Shown here one piece after another: positions 9,173 through 17,681 of a stretch of 64,000 nucleotides of DNA. The notes beneath the pieces were generated by a model. The model saw only the letters and a list, made by a program, of their open reading frames with translations, did not search any database and had not been told where the DNA came from. Each line of letters opens with the position of its first letter. The stretch's first letter is position 1. The DNA comes from Acetatifactor muris (lineage in GTDB: Bacteria; Bacillota; Clostridia; Lachnospirales; Lachnospiraceae), in assembly GCF_024623325.1 (NCBI RefSeq), contig NZ_JANJZD010000013.1, positions 91,816-155,815 on the forward strand. The letters are read 5' to 3'. A program made the translations under genes and the position numbers.

Positions 9173-9211
9173 AACTCCCAAAAAACCGCTAAAATCCGGT
9201 TTTTGGGAGTT
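9173..9211. promoter_or_regulatory. Inverted repeat between sensor gene and binding-protein gene
   Basis: Arms of 16 and 15 bases (9173-9188 and 9197-9211) match except for one extra A, with an 8-base loop. The half-site TCCCAAAA occurs a further time at 9157-9164 and its complement at 9218-9225, so the block holds four related half-sites. It could be a terminator for the sensor gene or a regulator-binding array. Confidence 0.5.
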
Positions 9212-9258
9212 CTGGGGATTTTGGGACATCCGCTGTCTCAATCAGGAATTCCGCTGAT

Positions 9259-11313
9259 TCATCTCACCTGAGAAGGCTGCATTCCTGTAAGCTCTTTGAA
9301 TTTTTTGCTGAAATTAGAGGCTTTCCGATAGCCCACCCGCATGGCCACATCATTTACTGTCAGAGATTTTTCTTCTGTCAGCAGACGCTTTCCTTCCGCA
9401 ATGCGCAGCATCGTGAGGTACTCCTTAAATGAAAATCCCGTTTCCTTTTTAATCATACTGCTGATATAGTCGGAGCTCAGTCCGAAACGGTCAGACAATT
9501 CCTGTAAATTGATATCCGGATCATAGGCGTTGGCAATCACATATTCCACCAACAGCTTGGAGGCATCATTGCCGGTGAGCCGGTTCTGTGAAGTTTTATC
9601 TGCCGCTTCCAGCAATAATTTCTGCAGATCACAAAGTGTCATGGAAATGTCCGACAGCAATACCAGGGAATTCACCTCCGATTTGTCTACTTCCACTCCG
9701 TGCTCGTCCGCTTTTCGAAGTACATTCTGCAGAAATTCATACAGATTCTGCTTTCTCAGCAGATTCTCTGTAGCCGAATCCATAAGAAAACGGTCAATAT
9801 CCCGGCTGACTTCCTCCATCGCACTCTGAGAGCCGCATTCAGCAGCGGCAACCAGCCTCTCAGCCAGAAAATCCGTCTGGATACGCTTCTGAGAGGCAGA
9901 AGTGCTTCCCCGGTAGCTGCCGGCAGTCTGTGCGGACATCATGGACAGCGGCAGTCGCTTCGGAGAATCTACCGGACGGCCAACGCAGAGTTCCAGTGTA
10001 CATTCCGAAGCAGCCAGCCGAAGCATCTCTGTGACCTGCTGATGTGTGACACTGCTGTCATAACCCGCAATGACCGCCGTCATATCAATATGTTCCATTA
10101 CCACTATGTAAAAGTCTATATCCAGGTCCCTGAGCTTTTCCAGCTCCTCTCCCAGAAGATTGCCGACATCCGCCTGCCCTTCTTTTTTCATCAGATAAAC
10201 GCAGTACAGCGATCTGTCAAATACAATGCCTGTCATAGACCAGCGTTCCAGCATCCCTTCACTGTACTCGCCGCGCAGAATCAGATTCAGCAGATGATTT
10301 CGCAGCTGGAAACGAATATCGGCATTCATCTGCGTCATATTACCCAGAATCGAATCCAGCTGCCGGAAATTCCGCTCAAACTTTGAACTGTTCGGCACAT
10401 ACTTTTCAATCAGCCGGTTCAGCGGAAGAAGGCTGATATGAGCCATGGCAAAAGCAATCAGAAGAATCAGCACCCCACAGAAGCCAACTCCAATATAAAA
10501 AATCGCAGAATCCCAATCCAGAAGAAGCTGCCAGCCCTTCAAACGCACCGGCGCATAGAGCCTGATTTTCCCGTCAGAAGAAATGACGTTCATACAATCC
10601 GAAGCCCCGGTCAGCACCTCAATCTCCATATCCGTTTTGTCCAAGATAACTTCTCCATTCACCATAACGGCATATTGTTCCGGCAATCCGGCACACACCT
10701 GCTCCAGATATCGCTGAATCTGTGGTTTTGTCAGCACAAAACAGAGCACGGCATTATAGGCATTGGTTTTGTCATATCCATAAAACCGGACAGGAAAAAC
10801 CGACAGAACATAAGGCTCTGAATATAAGAAAGAAGCCTTCTTTTTATCCAGTATCTGTCCAAATATCTCATCTGCCTGCTCATAGGGAATTCCAAGAACA
10901 GATGGTCCATAATATTCAAAATAAGTGGTATTTCCTGTAAATGTATATATTTTCTTCTCCGAACGATACGCCAGAAAGTAATTGACTGACAGTGGGGAAT
11001 AATTGGTAAATTTAGTGAAATCTTCCAGCATTACAATCTCTTTGTACTGGTTCCGGCTTAAGACATTGGGCCGATACTTAGTCGTTATGCCAATCTGTAC
11101 CGCAATACTTTCCAGCATCTGAAACTGCTTCTCCAGGTTATCGGCTGCCAGCTGCATGTTTTTCTGTTCACTCTGCCGCTCCGCCTGCAGCAGCATATTG
11201 GAGGAATACCAGAGCGTTCCCACCAGAATTACACCTGAAACCACTAAAAGTACCATAAAATAAGCCGTCACATAATGCGAAAAGGTTCTGACGTTTCTGA
11301 TTCGTTCACTCAC
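9259..11313 (-). CDS. Membrane-bound AraC-family sensor-regulator
   Basis: About 684 residues. A membrane segment at roughly 12-35, an extracellular sensing region of about 230 residues (Cache-like), a second membrane segment near 272-295, a linker, and a C-terminal AraC DNA-binding domain with the two helix-turn-helix units (LQELSDRFGLSSDYISSMI and VNDVAMRVGYRKASNFSKKF). I prefer a GTG start at 11313 because AAAAGGAGAAATAAAG precedes it; an ATG at 11370 lacks a site. It sits between the two oppositely directed halves of the polysaccharide locus and so probably senses a sugar outside the cell and activates both. Relatives control rhamnogalacturonan and similar loci in Bacillus. Confidence 0.9.
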   Translation of the reverse strand: MSERIRNVRTFSHYVTAYFMVLLVVSGVILVGTLWYSSNMLLQAERQSEQKNMQLAADNLEKQFQMLESIAVQIGITTKYRPNVLSRNQYKEIVMLEDFTKFTNYSPLSVNYFLAYRSEKKIYTFTGNTTYFEYYGPSVLGIPYEQADEIFGQILDKKKASFLYSEPYVLSVFPVRFYGYDKTNAYNAVLCFVLTKPQIQRYLEQVCAGLPEQYAVMVNGEVILDKTDMEIEVLTGASDCMNVISSDGKIRLYAPVRLKGWQLLLDWDSAIFYIGVGFCGVLILLIAFAMAHISLLPLNRLIEKYVPNSSKFERNFRQLDSILGNMTQMNADIRFQLRNHLLNLILRGEYSEGMLERWSMTGIVFDRSLYCVYLMKKEGQADVGNLLGEELEKLRDLDIDFYIVVMEHIDMTAVIAGYDSSVTHQQVTEMLRLAASECTLELCVGRPVDSPKRLPLSMMSAQTAGSYRGSTSASQKRIQTDFLAERLVAAAECGSQSAMEEVSRDIDRFLMDSATENLLRKQNLYEFLQNVLRKADEHGVEVDKSEVNSLVLLSDISMTLCDLQKLLLEAADKTSQNRLTGNDASKLLVEYVIANAYDPDINLQELSDRFGLSSDYISSMIKKETGFSFKEYLTMLRIAEGKRLLTEEKSLTVNDVAMRVGYRKASNFSKKFKELTGMQPSQVR

Positions 11314-11527
11314 CTTTATTTCTCCTTTTTCATCCGTAAAATCATATGTTCCGCAGGTTCTCCTGCCCATCCCTCATAAATTTCCATTTCTTACAGAATT
11401 ACTGTTATAATCACTATAGCAATATTTCTCGGAATGCACAATGCACAATTGAAAGAATAATTTCTTCTCTTGCTTTCCGCCCCCGTTTCCCTTAAACTAT
11501 AAGATAGGAATCCAATTATGGAACTGT

Positions 11528-11552
11528 CCATCGGAAAAGGCTTTGCCGATGG
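11528..11552. promoter_or_regulatory. Inverted repeat upstream of the GH105 gene
   Basis: CCATCGG, 11 bases, CCGATGG, about 92 bp before the GH105 start and within the 274-bp region between divergent transcripts. It could be an operator or an mRNA leader hairpin; no family match is claimed. Confidence 0.4.
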
Positions 11553-11644
11553 GTAAAAATTATGTGAGGGAATCATCACCTTACAACAGACATTCAGACA
11601 GGACATCAGGCTGAGCATAAAAAAATATAAAGGAGGCGCGAAAA

Positions 11645-12763
11645 ATGCTGAAGCGTGAAAACGCAGAAAAACTGGAAAGGTTTATTGAGGATTTCTACCA
11701 GGACTTAAGCAAAGTAAAAATGGATAAGTGGAATTATGAGGACGGCTGCATCCTGACAGCGGCCATTCAGCTCTATGAAGCCACCGGAAAAGAGCGGTTC
11801 CGGGATTTTATCCTGGAATACATGGATTCCTATGTGACGGCAGAGGGAGAAATTCTTCATTATAAAAAGGAAGATTTCAACCTGGATAATATAGCGCCGG
11901 GCAGAGCAGTGATTTTCGCATATGAACAGACAGGGGAAGAGCGCTACCGCAGGGCCATGGAGCTCCTGCTCAGCCAGCTGGCGGAGCAGCCCCGGATTAA
12001 GGCGGGGAATTTCTGGCATAAGCTGATTTATCCCAATCAGGTATGGCTGGATGGTCTGTTCATGGCACAGCCCTTTTACGCCGCTTACGACACCAGATAC
12101 GGCGGCAAGGTCCGCTATGTGGACATCACTGATCAGTTTGCACTGGTACATAAAAAGATGTTCAATCCTGAGAAAAAGCTTTACTATCATGGCTATGATG
12201 AATCCAGAAGCATCTTCTGGGCAGACAGAGAGACCGGCTGCTCCGCCAATTTCTGGCTCAGGTCCATCGCATGGTTCCTGATGTCTCTGGTGGATACCAT
12301 GGAGGAAATGGATAGCTGGGCTTACGACTATTACCGCCAGCTGCAGGATATCTATAAGGAAAGCATCCGCGGTATCCTCGATTATCGCCATCCGGAAAGC
12401 GGCCTATTTTATCAGGTGGTAGACCGGGCCGACATTCCGGGCAATTATCTCGAGACCTCCGGCTCGTCCATGACAGCAGCCTCCATCCTGAAAGCCTGCC
12501 GTCTCAAAGCCCTGCTGGCCGAAAAATATCAGCCCACAGGAGAGGCGATTCTGGAATCTGTAATTGAGCGGAAGCTTCAGGAAAAGGACGGCGTACTGAC
12601 CCTGCTGGGGAACTGCAGCGTAGCCGGTCTGGGCCCTCAGGAAGGCAGAAGAGACGGCAGTGTGGAATACTACCTGTCGGAACCTGTAACCGCCGATGAC
12701 AGAAAGGGAATCGCCGCCACCTTCATGGCATACGCACAGTACCTGAAGCTGCAGGCGCTGTAG
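11645..12763 (+). CDS. Unsaturated glucuronyl/rhamnogalacturonyl hydrolase, GH105
   Basis: GH105 enzymes (YteR type) hydrate and cleave the unsaturated uronic acid left by pectate or rhamnogalacturonan lyases. The 372 residues form an alpha/alpha barrel; the catalytic aspartate is expected at Asp136 in QVWLDGLFM, and TSGSSMTA and the late SVAGLG motifs fit too. It has no signal peptide, so it acts inside the cell. AAAGGAGGCGCG is a strong ribosome site. It is the first gene of the rightward arm, followed 105 bp later by GH28. Its presence is the best evidence that the imported sugar is a pectin fragment. Confidence 0.92.
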   Translation: MLKRENAEKLERFIEDFYQDLSKVKMDKWNYEDGCILTAAIQLYEATGKERFRDFILEYMDSYVTAEGEILHYKKEDFNLDNIAPGRAVIFAYEQTGEERYRRAMELLLSQLAEQPRIKAGNFWHKLIYPNQVWLDGLFMAQPFYAAYDTRYGGKVRYVDITDQFALVHKKMFNPEKKLYYHGYDESRSIFWADRETGCSANFWLRSIAWFLMSLVDTMEEMDSWAYDYYRQLQDIYKESIRGILDYRHPESGLFYQVVDRADIPGNYLETSGSSMTAASILKACRLKALLAEKYQPTGEAILESVIERKLQEKDGVLTLLGNCSVAGLGPQEGRRDGSVEYYLSEPVTADDRKGIAATFMAYAQYLKLQAL

Positions 12764-12868
12764 CTGTCCGGCTTAACAACTGCAGAACCACTGCACAGTC
12801 TGTTCGGCCGGAATCCCGGAAAACAGCTGCTGCCACACTAACTTACCGATTACAGAAAGGCATATATT

Positions 12869-14428
12869 ATGGAAGGAAAAATCATCTTTAAGACAGCCCG
12901 GAATTTCGTCCTGGAAATATTGGACCCGGAAGCGGATTATCGGACAAAAGAATACACACTTTATCTGAACGGAACCTACTATGTGACTACCGACCAGACC
13001 ATCCTGTCCGTGTACGGCTTAAAGCCCGACACAGATTATGAAATACAGCTGAAATGCGGAAATGATGTCTCTGAAATCATCGCTTTGCATACGGATTACG
13101 AATATGTCACTTTGAATGTAAAAGATTTCGGCGCAAAGGGAGACGGTGTCACTGACGATACCGCCTGTCTCCAGGCCGCCATCATGACAGTTCCCGAGCA
13201 AAGCCGCGTCTATGTGCCGAAGGGAACCTACCGTTTTACCCATCTCTTCCTGAAAAGTCATATGAAGCTTGAGCTGGCAAAGGACGCTCTGCTGCTGGCC
13301 ATTCCCGACAGTGAGAAATATCCTATTCTCCCGGGAAGAATCGAAAGTTATGATGAAGATGGCGAATTTCTTCCCGCCAGCTGGGAAGGCAGCCCCACGG
13401 ACACCTATGCCAGCATCATCACCGGTATGTATGTGGAAGATGTGGTCATCTGTGGACAGGGCGTCATAGACGGCGCCGCAGATTTCGACAACTGGTGGGA
13501 TCTGGAAAAGCGGAAAAATGCTCCGGCAGCAAGGCCCCGGATGATGTTCCTGAATCACTGTAGAGACATTGTGGTACAGGGAGTCACCTTCCGGAATTCT
13601 CCCTCCTGGAACATGCACCCTTATTTCTCTCAGAATCTCCGTTACCTGGATATCAGGATTGAGTCGCCGGACAATTCACACAACACAGACGGCATCGACC
13701 CTGAATCCTGCACCAATGTGGAAATTGCAGGGGTATATTTCTCCGTCGGCGACGACTGTATCGCCGTCAAGTCAGGCAAAATGTATCTGGGAAAAACATA
13801 CCGCACACCTTCCAAAGACATCCTGGTGCGCAACTGCTGGATGGAGCGGGGACACGGCGGTGTGACAATCGGCAGCGAGAATGCCGGGGGCGTGGACAAT
13901 ATTCTTGTAAAAAACTGTTATTTCGTCAACACTGACCGGGGCTTACGGGTCAAAAGCAGGAGAGGACGCGGAAAGGATTCTTATCTCACAGGGATTACCT
14001 TTGAGCATGTGAAAATGGACGGTGTCATGAGTCCCTTTGTCATCAACTGCTTCTATTACTGCGGACCCGACGGGAAATCAGAATATGTGGCCTGCAAGGA
14101 TCCTCTCCCTGTGGACGAAAGAACCCCCAAAGTGGGCAAAATCGCCATACACAATGTGAGATGTACCAATTGCCATGTGGCCGGGCTCTACTTTTACGGA
14201 CTGCCGGAGTCGAAAATCGAAAGCGTGGAGATGGAAAACGTGTTCATTTCCTATGCCAAAAATGCCCGGCCCGGAGTCGCAGCCATGATGACCGGCTGCG
14301 AGGTGGACAGCAGGAAAGGTATTTTCGTCAGAAATGCAGAGCGTGTAACCCTGAAGAATGTCATTCTGGAAGGAAACAGCGGGGAAGCTCTGGATATCGA
14401 GGGTGTGGACCAGTGGAGCTGGGACTGA
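12869..14428 (+). CDS. Glycoside hydrolase family 28 (polygalacturonase-like)
   Basis: GH28 enzymes cut alpha-1,4 galacturonic acid bonds by inversion. Residues 1-80 resemble a fibronectin-III-like domain; the right-handed beta-helix begins at [17 protein letters not shown]. All family motifs are present: NTDG (272-275), GDDC (294-297), GHGG (328-331) and RGLRVKS (358-364). There is no signal peptide, which suggests an exo-acting enzyme on short imported oligogalacturonides rather than a secreted depolymerase. AAAGGC precedes the ATG at 12869. It follows GH105 and precedes the DUF1576 gene by 164 bp, all in the same direction. The length of 519 is usual for bacterial intracellular members. 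Confidence 0.93.
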   Translation: MEGKIIFKTARNFVLEILDPEADYRTKEYTLYLNGTYYVTTDQTILSVYGLKPDTDYEIQLKCGNDVSEIIALHTDYEYVTLNVKDFGAKGDGVTDDTACLQAAIMTVPEQSRVYVPKGTYRFTHLFLKSHMKLELAKDALLLAIPDSEKYPILPGRIESYDEDGEFLPASWEGSPTDTYASIITGMYVEDVVICGQGVIDGAADFDNWWDLEKRKNAPAARPRMMFLNHCRDIVVQGVTFRNSPSWNMHPYFSQNLRYLDIRIESPDNSHNTDGIDPESCTNVEIAGVYFSVGDDCIAVKSGKMYLGKTYRTPSKDILVRNCWMERGHGGVTIGSENAGGVDNILVKNCYFVNTDRGLRVKSRRGRGKDSYLTGITFEHVKMDGVMSPFVINCFYYCGPDGKSEYVACKDPLPVDERTPKVGKIAIHNVRCTNCHVAGLYFYGLPESKIESVEMENVFISYAKNARPGVAAMMTGCEVDSRKGIFVRNAERVTLKNVILEGNSGEALDIEGVDQWSWD

Positions 14429-14592
14429 ATATCCAATGATACATCCGAAAACGAGATTACCCCATAGAAACTTACAGGAATACAGTTGTGATGCTGCTTT
14501 TTGAAGTGCCCTTACTTATCAGGCAGCTGAAATGGCTTGCCGCGAAAGAGCAGAGACAGTACACTGAAGTAAATCAGAAATCGGAGGTATAA

Positions 14593-15900
14593 ATGAAAGA
14601 GAAAACAATCCGAGACAAACTGAAAGACAGAGAACTGAAAGTATTCACCACTGCTTTCCTGCTGTTCCTGTTTATGGCGGCGCTGGTCGGCATGGCACAG
14701 GACGGTCAGAATCCCGCCACTGTCTTCCGTGGATTATGGACAATCATCATTTCCCGGGACGCATTGATAACGGATTACTTTGAGCTGGCCGGCTATGGCA
14801 CGGCACTGCTGAATGCCTGCCTGGTGCTCACCATGGGGCTCTTCCTGCTGCACAGAGAGCAGGTCAAATTCACAGGTCTGACCATGGCAGCCGTGTTTAT
14901 CTATGTGGGCTATGGCTTCTGGGGCAAGAATCCGGTAAATATCCTGCCGATTCTTGCAGGTTCCTCCCTCTATGCAAAGCTGCACGGTTCCCGGCTGAGC
15001 CGATACCTTTACACTGCCCTGTTCGGAACCAGTCTCTCTCCGCTTATTACAGAACTTGTTTATCTGCTGCCTTTTGACTGGAAAATCAATCTGCTGATTT
15101 CCATCGGCGCAGGCATTTCCATCGGTTTTATTTTACCCGAGCTTTCCGTACATACAGCCTCCATGCACATGGGATTTAACCTGTTCAATGTGGGATTTTC
15201 TGCCGGCACACTGGCATTTGTGATGGTATGCATTCTCAAATCTTTCGGCCTGGAAAGTCAGCCGGCAATGATCTGGAGAGCAGGAAGACCCTTATGGATT
15301 GGAGCCGGACTCTATATCTTTTTCCTGCTGACTTTTCTCTATGGCCTGTACCTGAATCAGGGCAAAGTAAAGGACCTTCTGAAGATCTGGAAACATCCCG
15401 GCAGAGCAGTTGCAGATTTCGTTCTGATGGAAGGTGTGGGCGGTACCCTGATGAATATGGCTCTGGTAGGTTCCATCTGTGTCACTTACATCTACCTGAT
15501 CGGGGGCGACTTATCCGGTCCGGTGGTAGGCGCTATATTGACGGCTTTCGGCTTTTCTGCCTTCGGCGCCCATGTCAGGAATTACTGGCCGATACTCTGC
15601 GGCGTGTTTCTGTCCACCTTTCTGAATCAGTTTACGCCCACAACTCCCGGGATTCAGCTGGCCGCAATTTTTGCAGTGGGCCTTGCCCCCATTGCCGGGC
15701 GGTTCGGCGTCGTTGCCGGGATACTGGCCGGAATGCTGCATGTGGCTATTGTTATGTGTACTTCCCAGATGTACGGCGGATTAAATTTGTATAACAACGG
15801 TTTCAGCGCCGGCTGGGTGGCTATAATCATGTTGCCGGCATTGGAAAGTTTTATGCTGGAAAAAGACAAAAAGAAGAAGAGGAAAAACGAAAATGTATGA
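14593..15900 (+). CDS. DUF1576 multi-spanning membrane protein
   Basis: A 435-residue protein with about ten to eleven hydrophobic segments and few polar loops. Motifs such as HMGFNLFNVGFSAG and a second, related LNLYNNGFSAGWVAI near the C-terminus suggest an internally repeated transporter fold. I recognise it as DUF1576, a family with no established function. GGAGGTATAA precedes the ATG. It overlaps the next small gene by 8 bp, so the two are translationally coupled. Being downstream of GH105 and GH28 it may move a uronic acid, an oligosaccharide or a breakdown product, but that is inference from position. Confidence 0.85.
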   Translation: MKEKTIRDKLKDRELKVFTTAFLLFLFMAALVGMAQDGQNPATVFRGLWTIIISRDALITDYFELAGYGTALLNACLVLTMGLFLLHREQVKFTGLTMAAVFIYVGYGFWGKNPVNILPILAGSSLYAKLHGSRLSRYLYTALFGTSLSPLITELVYLLPFDWKINLLISIGAGISIGFILPELSVHTASMHMGFNLFNVGFSAGTLAFVMVCILKSFGLESQPAMIWRAGRPLWIGAGLYIFFLLTFLYGLYLNQGKVKDLLKIWKHPGRAVADFVLMEGVGGTLMNMALVGSICVTYIYLIGGDLSGPVVGAILTAFGFSAFGAHVRNYWPILCGVFLSTFLNQFTPTTPGIQLAAIFAVGLAPIAGRFGVVAGILAGMLHVAIVMCTSQMYGGLNLYNNGFSAGWVAIIMLPALESFMLEKDKKKKRKNENV

Positions 15901-16243
15901 CGAGCAGAGGAAAGTATCAAAAATTATGGCAGAACTGACCATGTTCTTCCTGTCGGTGGGAGCTGACCAGATAAGCTCCAATATAGAAAGGACAGAAGAA
16001 TATGAACGGATTACCTTCCACGCCAATTACCACCCGGATAATGAAAGGGAACTGGATGCACTTCATTGTCTGAATGAACAGAGAAATGACGGGATTGAAG
16101 ATATCTACTGGGAGCTGGCCGGTTCCGGCAATTTTGGGGAAACCAGCGAACTGCTGCTGGTGGGGATGATGGTGGATAAAGCGGAGGTCCATGTAGAGAA
16201 CGGTTTTGTAAATCTGACATTGTACAAGAAGCTTGAAAGCTGA
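15893..16243 (+). CDS. Small conserved partner of the DUF1576 protein, function unknown
   Basis: A 116-residue soluble protein with alternating helix and strand: MAELTMFFLSVGADQISSN, then EERITFHANY-like strand regions and a closing VENGFVNLTLYKKLE. It has no signal peptide and no motif I can name. The ATG at 15893 overlaps the stop of the DUF1576 gene in ATGTATGA, so expression is coupled, which suggests a regulatory or accessory subunit for the membrane protein. A terminator follows at 16254-16286. The coupling is seen; the role is inferred. Confidence 0.7.
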   Translation: MYDEQRKVSKIMAELTMFFLSVGADQISSNIERTEEYERITFHANYHPDNERELDALHCLNEQRNDGIEDIYWELAGSGNFGETSELLLVGMMVDKAEVHVENGFVNLTLYKKLES

Positions 16244-16253
16244 TGCCTGAAGA

Positions 16254-16286
16254 AATCATTCGGTTGAACTGCCGGATGATTTTTTC
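16254..16286 (+). terminator. Terminator of the GH105-GH28-DUF1576 transcript
   Basis: AATCATTCGG pairs with CCGGATGATT (one G-T pair) around an 8-base loop, followed by six T residues. It starts 11 bp after the stop at 16243. Confidence 0.85.
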
Positions 16287-16323
16287 ATTTCCTTAAATCC
16301 TTTTTCCGGTTTCTTCCGTTTTA

Positions 16324-16329
16324 TATACT
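16324..16329 (+). promoter_or_regulatory. -10 element in front of the large structured RNA
   Basis: TATACT, followed by GGGG at 16333-16336, which would be the transcript start and also the first strand of the closing helix. No convincing -35 is seen at 16301-16307 (T-rich, TTTTTC). Confidence 0.5.
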
Positions 16330-16332
16330 ATA

Positions 16333-17028
16333 GGGGATGCAAGGTAAATACGCCGTTCTCCTGCAAGGACCTGTAAAGGTCCCTGGGCCAGAATCCGCTT
16401 CCCTGCAATGACTTACAGAGGGCCTGACGCCTGAAACCAGGTTACGGCAGCGAGGCAGGATGAATGCAAAGGTACGGCAGAGGAGGCCGTGGTTCTTTGG
16501 TAACGCGCCGGTAAACTAAGCCTCTGCTAAAAGCACCCCTCAGTGCTGTCGGAAAGAGCCACCGGCCTCCTCTGCCTGTTTCTCCACTGGTTATACTGGC
16601 CTGGGGGTAAATATGGACTAAGCGGTATAGTTCGTGAAAGTTCCAGTGCCTGATGTAGATATAGACTAAACTTTCTGGCATTTTGTGAAGTTCAAGTCCC
16701 CTGCAGCCATAAGTCGGCCTGTAGTATTACCTTACTAAACCTTGCGGAAAGACAGGCGGAGAAGGGGTGGGAGGCTCTTTCCGACAGCACTGAGGGGTGC
16801 CCTTAGCAGAGATGAAATCCACTGCCTACTGAAACTTAGGGGCGGTACTTTCGCTCCTTAGTTTCTGTTGGCAGTTAGTTCATCGGCGCGTTACCCCTGC
16901 CGAGAAAAGAACCTCCCACCCCTTCTCCGACGTCCCTTCGCTTTAGAAAAAGGCCTTTGCTGGTCCTTGCAAGACTCCTGGACTCAGGCGGCAGCAGGCC
17001 CCCCTAAGTCCTTGCAGGAGCCTGCCCC
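16333..17028 (+). ncRNA. Candidate large structured noncoding RNA, about 700 nt
   Basis: No convincing gene fills this stretch, but complementary segments are nested in order. The 5' end GGGGATGCAAGG (16333-16344) pairs with CCTGCCCC (17021-17028). CTCCTGCAAGGAC (16358-16370) pairs perfectly with 17008-17020, directly adjacent on the 3' side. The segment 16420-16434 pairs with 16984-17001 around an internal loop, and GCAAAGG (16466-16472) with CCTTTGC (16954-16960). Inside lie arm 1 (16476-16576: 14 perfect pairs, then 9 more with one G-U) and arm 2 (16755-16934: 17 perfect pairs), with an apical hairpin at 16821-16875. A local hairpin at 16367-16382 is capped by GTAA, a GNRA loop. The helices include G-U pairs and mismatches, as expected for RNA. 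A -10 box lies at 16324. There is no terminator at the 3' end; transcription could run into the sigma-factor gene 50 bp on. Size and long end-pairing recall OLE, GOLLD and ROOL RNAs, but I cannot match it to any. Confidence 0.7.
16476..16934. repeat. Inverted duplication inside the structured RNA
   Basis: The interior of arm 1 is the reverse complement of the interior of arm 2. Bases 16533-16560 (28 nt) match 16773-16800 perfectly in reverse complement, the match continues with two mismatches to 16522 and 16811, and GGTAACGCGCCG (16499-16510) matches 16884-16895 in the same sense. Arm 2 carries an extra hairpin (16821-16875) where arm 1 has none. The outer stems of the two arms differ in sequence. 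Confidence 0.85.
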
Positions 17029-17078
17029 TTATGGCTTAAACGCGAAATTTGTCTACAACACCAAAAGGAGAAAGCACA

Positions 17079-17681
17079 GTGCACACCATGTCCGACGAAG
17101 AACTGATCAGCCGAATCCAGCAGGGCGACAAAGCCCTCCTGGATCCGCTGATAGACAAATACTATCCGGAAATCTTCCGTTTCTGTTACTACAGAACCGG
17201 AAGCGAGCAGGCTGCTTACGACTGCACGCAGGATACATTTCTGCGCATGCTGCGCTTTATGGACAGCTATGTGGAGACCCATAAATTTAAACGCTGGCTT
17301 CTTCGAATCGCTCTGAACGTCTGTCGGGATTATTACCGCGCCAATCCTCCCCCCACAGTCTCCCTGGCGGAGGACAACTGGGAGCAGTACGATGAAGAAG
17401 GACGGTTCAGCGGACAATTTCTCTGTTCCGAAGAAAATGACAGCCGGAGAAACGCCTATGAGCAAATCGAAATTTCCTGTGTCATCCAAAAATGTCTCCT
17501 GCGTCTGCCGGAGTATCAGCGCGAGGTGATTATCCTGCATTTCTATTTGGGCTTTAAAGTACGGGAAATCGCAAAAATCGCGGGGGTAAACCTGCCCACC
17601 GCCAAGTCAAGGTTAAAACAGGGACTGGACAAATTAAAAAGGTTCTTTCGGGAGGAGGGTATTCATGAAGAAAACTGGTGA
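17079..17681 (+). CDS. Sigma-70 family (ECF-type) RNA polymerase sigma factor
   Basis: A 200-residue protein with region 2 (DPLIDKYYPEIFRFCYYRTG, then AYDCTQDTFLRMLRF, residues about 25-80) and region 4 (YQREVIILHFYLGFKVREI, then AKSRLKQGLDKLKR, 145-195). There is no region 3, so it is of the ECF type. Start choice: GTG at 17079 has AAAGGAG at 8 bp; ATG at 17088 is possible. It overlaps the next gene by 17 bp. That gene is a membrane protein in the usual place of an anti-sigma factor, and an ABC exporter follows. The set probably responds to cell-envelope or peptide stress. The structured RNA ends about 50 bp upstream. Confidence 0.9.
   Translation: MHTMSDEELISRIQQGDKALLDPLIDKYYPEIFRFCYYRTGSEQAAYDCTQDTFLRMLRFMDSYVETHKFKRWLLRIALNVCRDYYRANPPPTVSLAEDNWEQYDEEGRFSGQFLCSEENDSRRNAYEQIEISCVIQKCLLRLPEYQREVIILHFYLGFKVREIAKIAGVNLPTAKSRLKQGLDKLKRFFREEGIHEENW

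Noticed and set aside
16333..17028. The inverted-repeat element read as an insertion sequence or MITE
   Set aside because: There are several nested helices rather than one pair of terminal repeats, no target-site duplication is visible, and internal pairs contain G-U and mismatches typical of RNA. It cannot be excluded without homologues.
16333..17028. Group I or group II intron
   Set aside because: I see no GTGYG start, domain V-like hairpin or exon partners, and no reverse transcriptase or homing endonuclease gene.
16868..17284. Open frame running from the structured RNA across the sigma-factor start
   Set aside because: It lacks a ribosome site, overlaps a clear sigma factor in another frame and has no family features.
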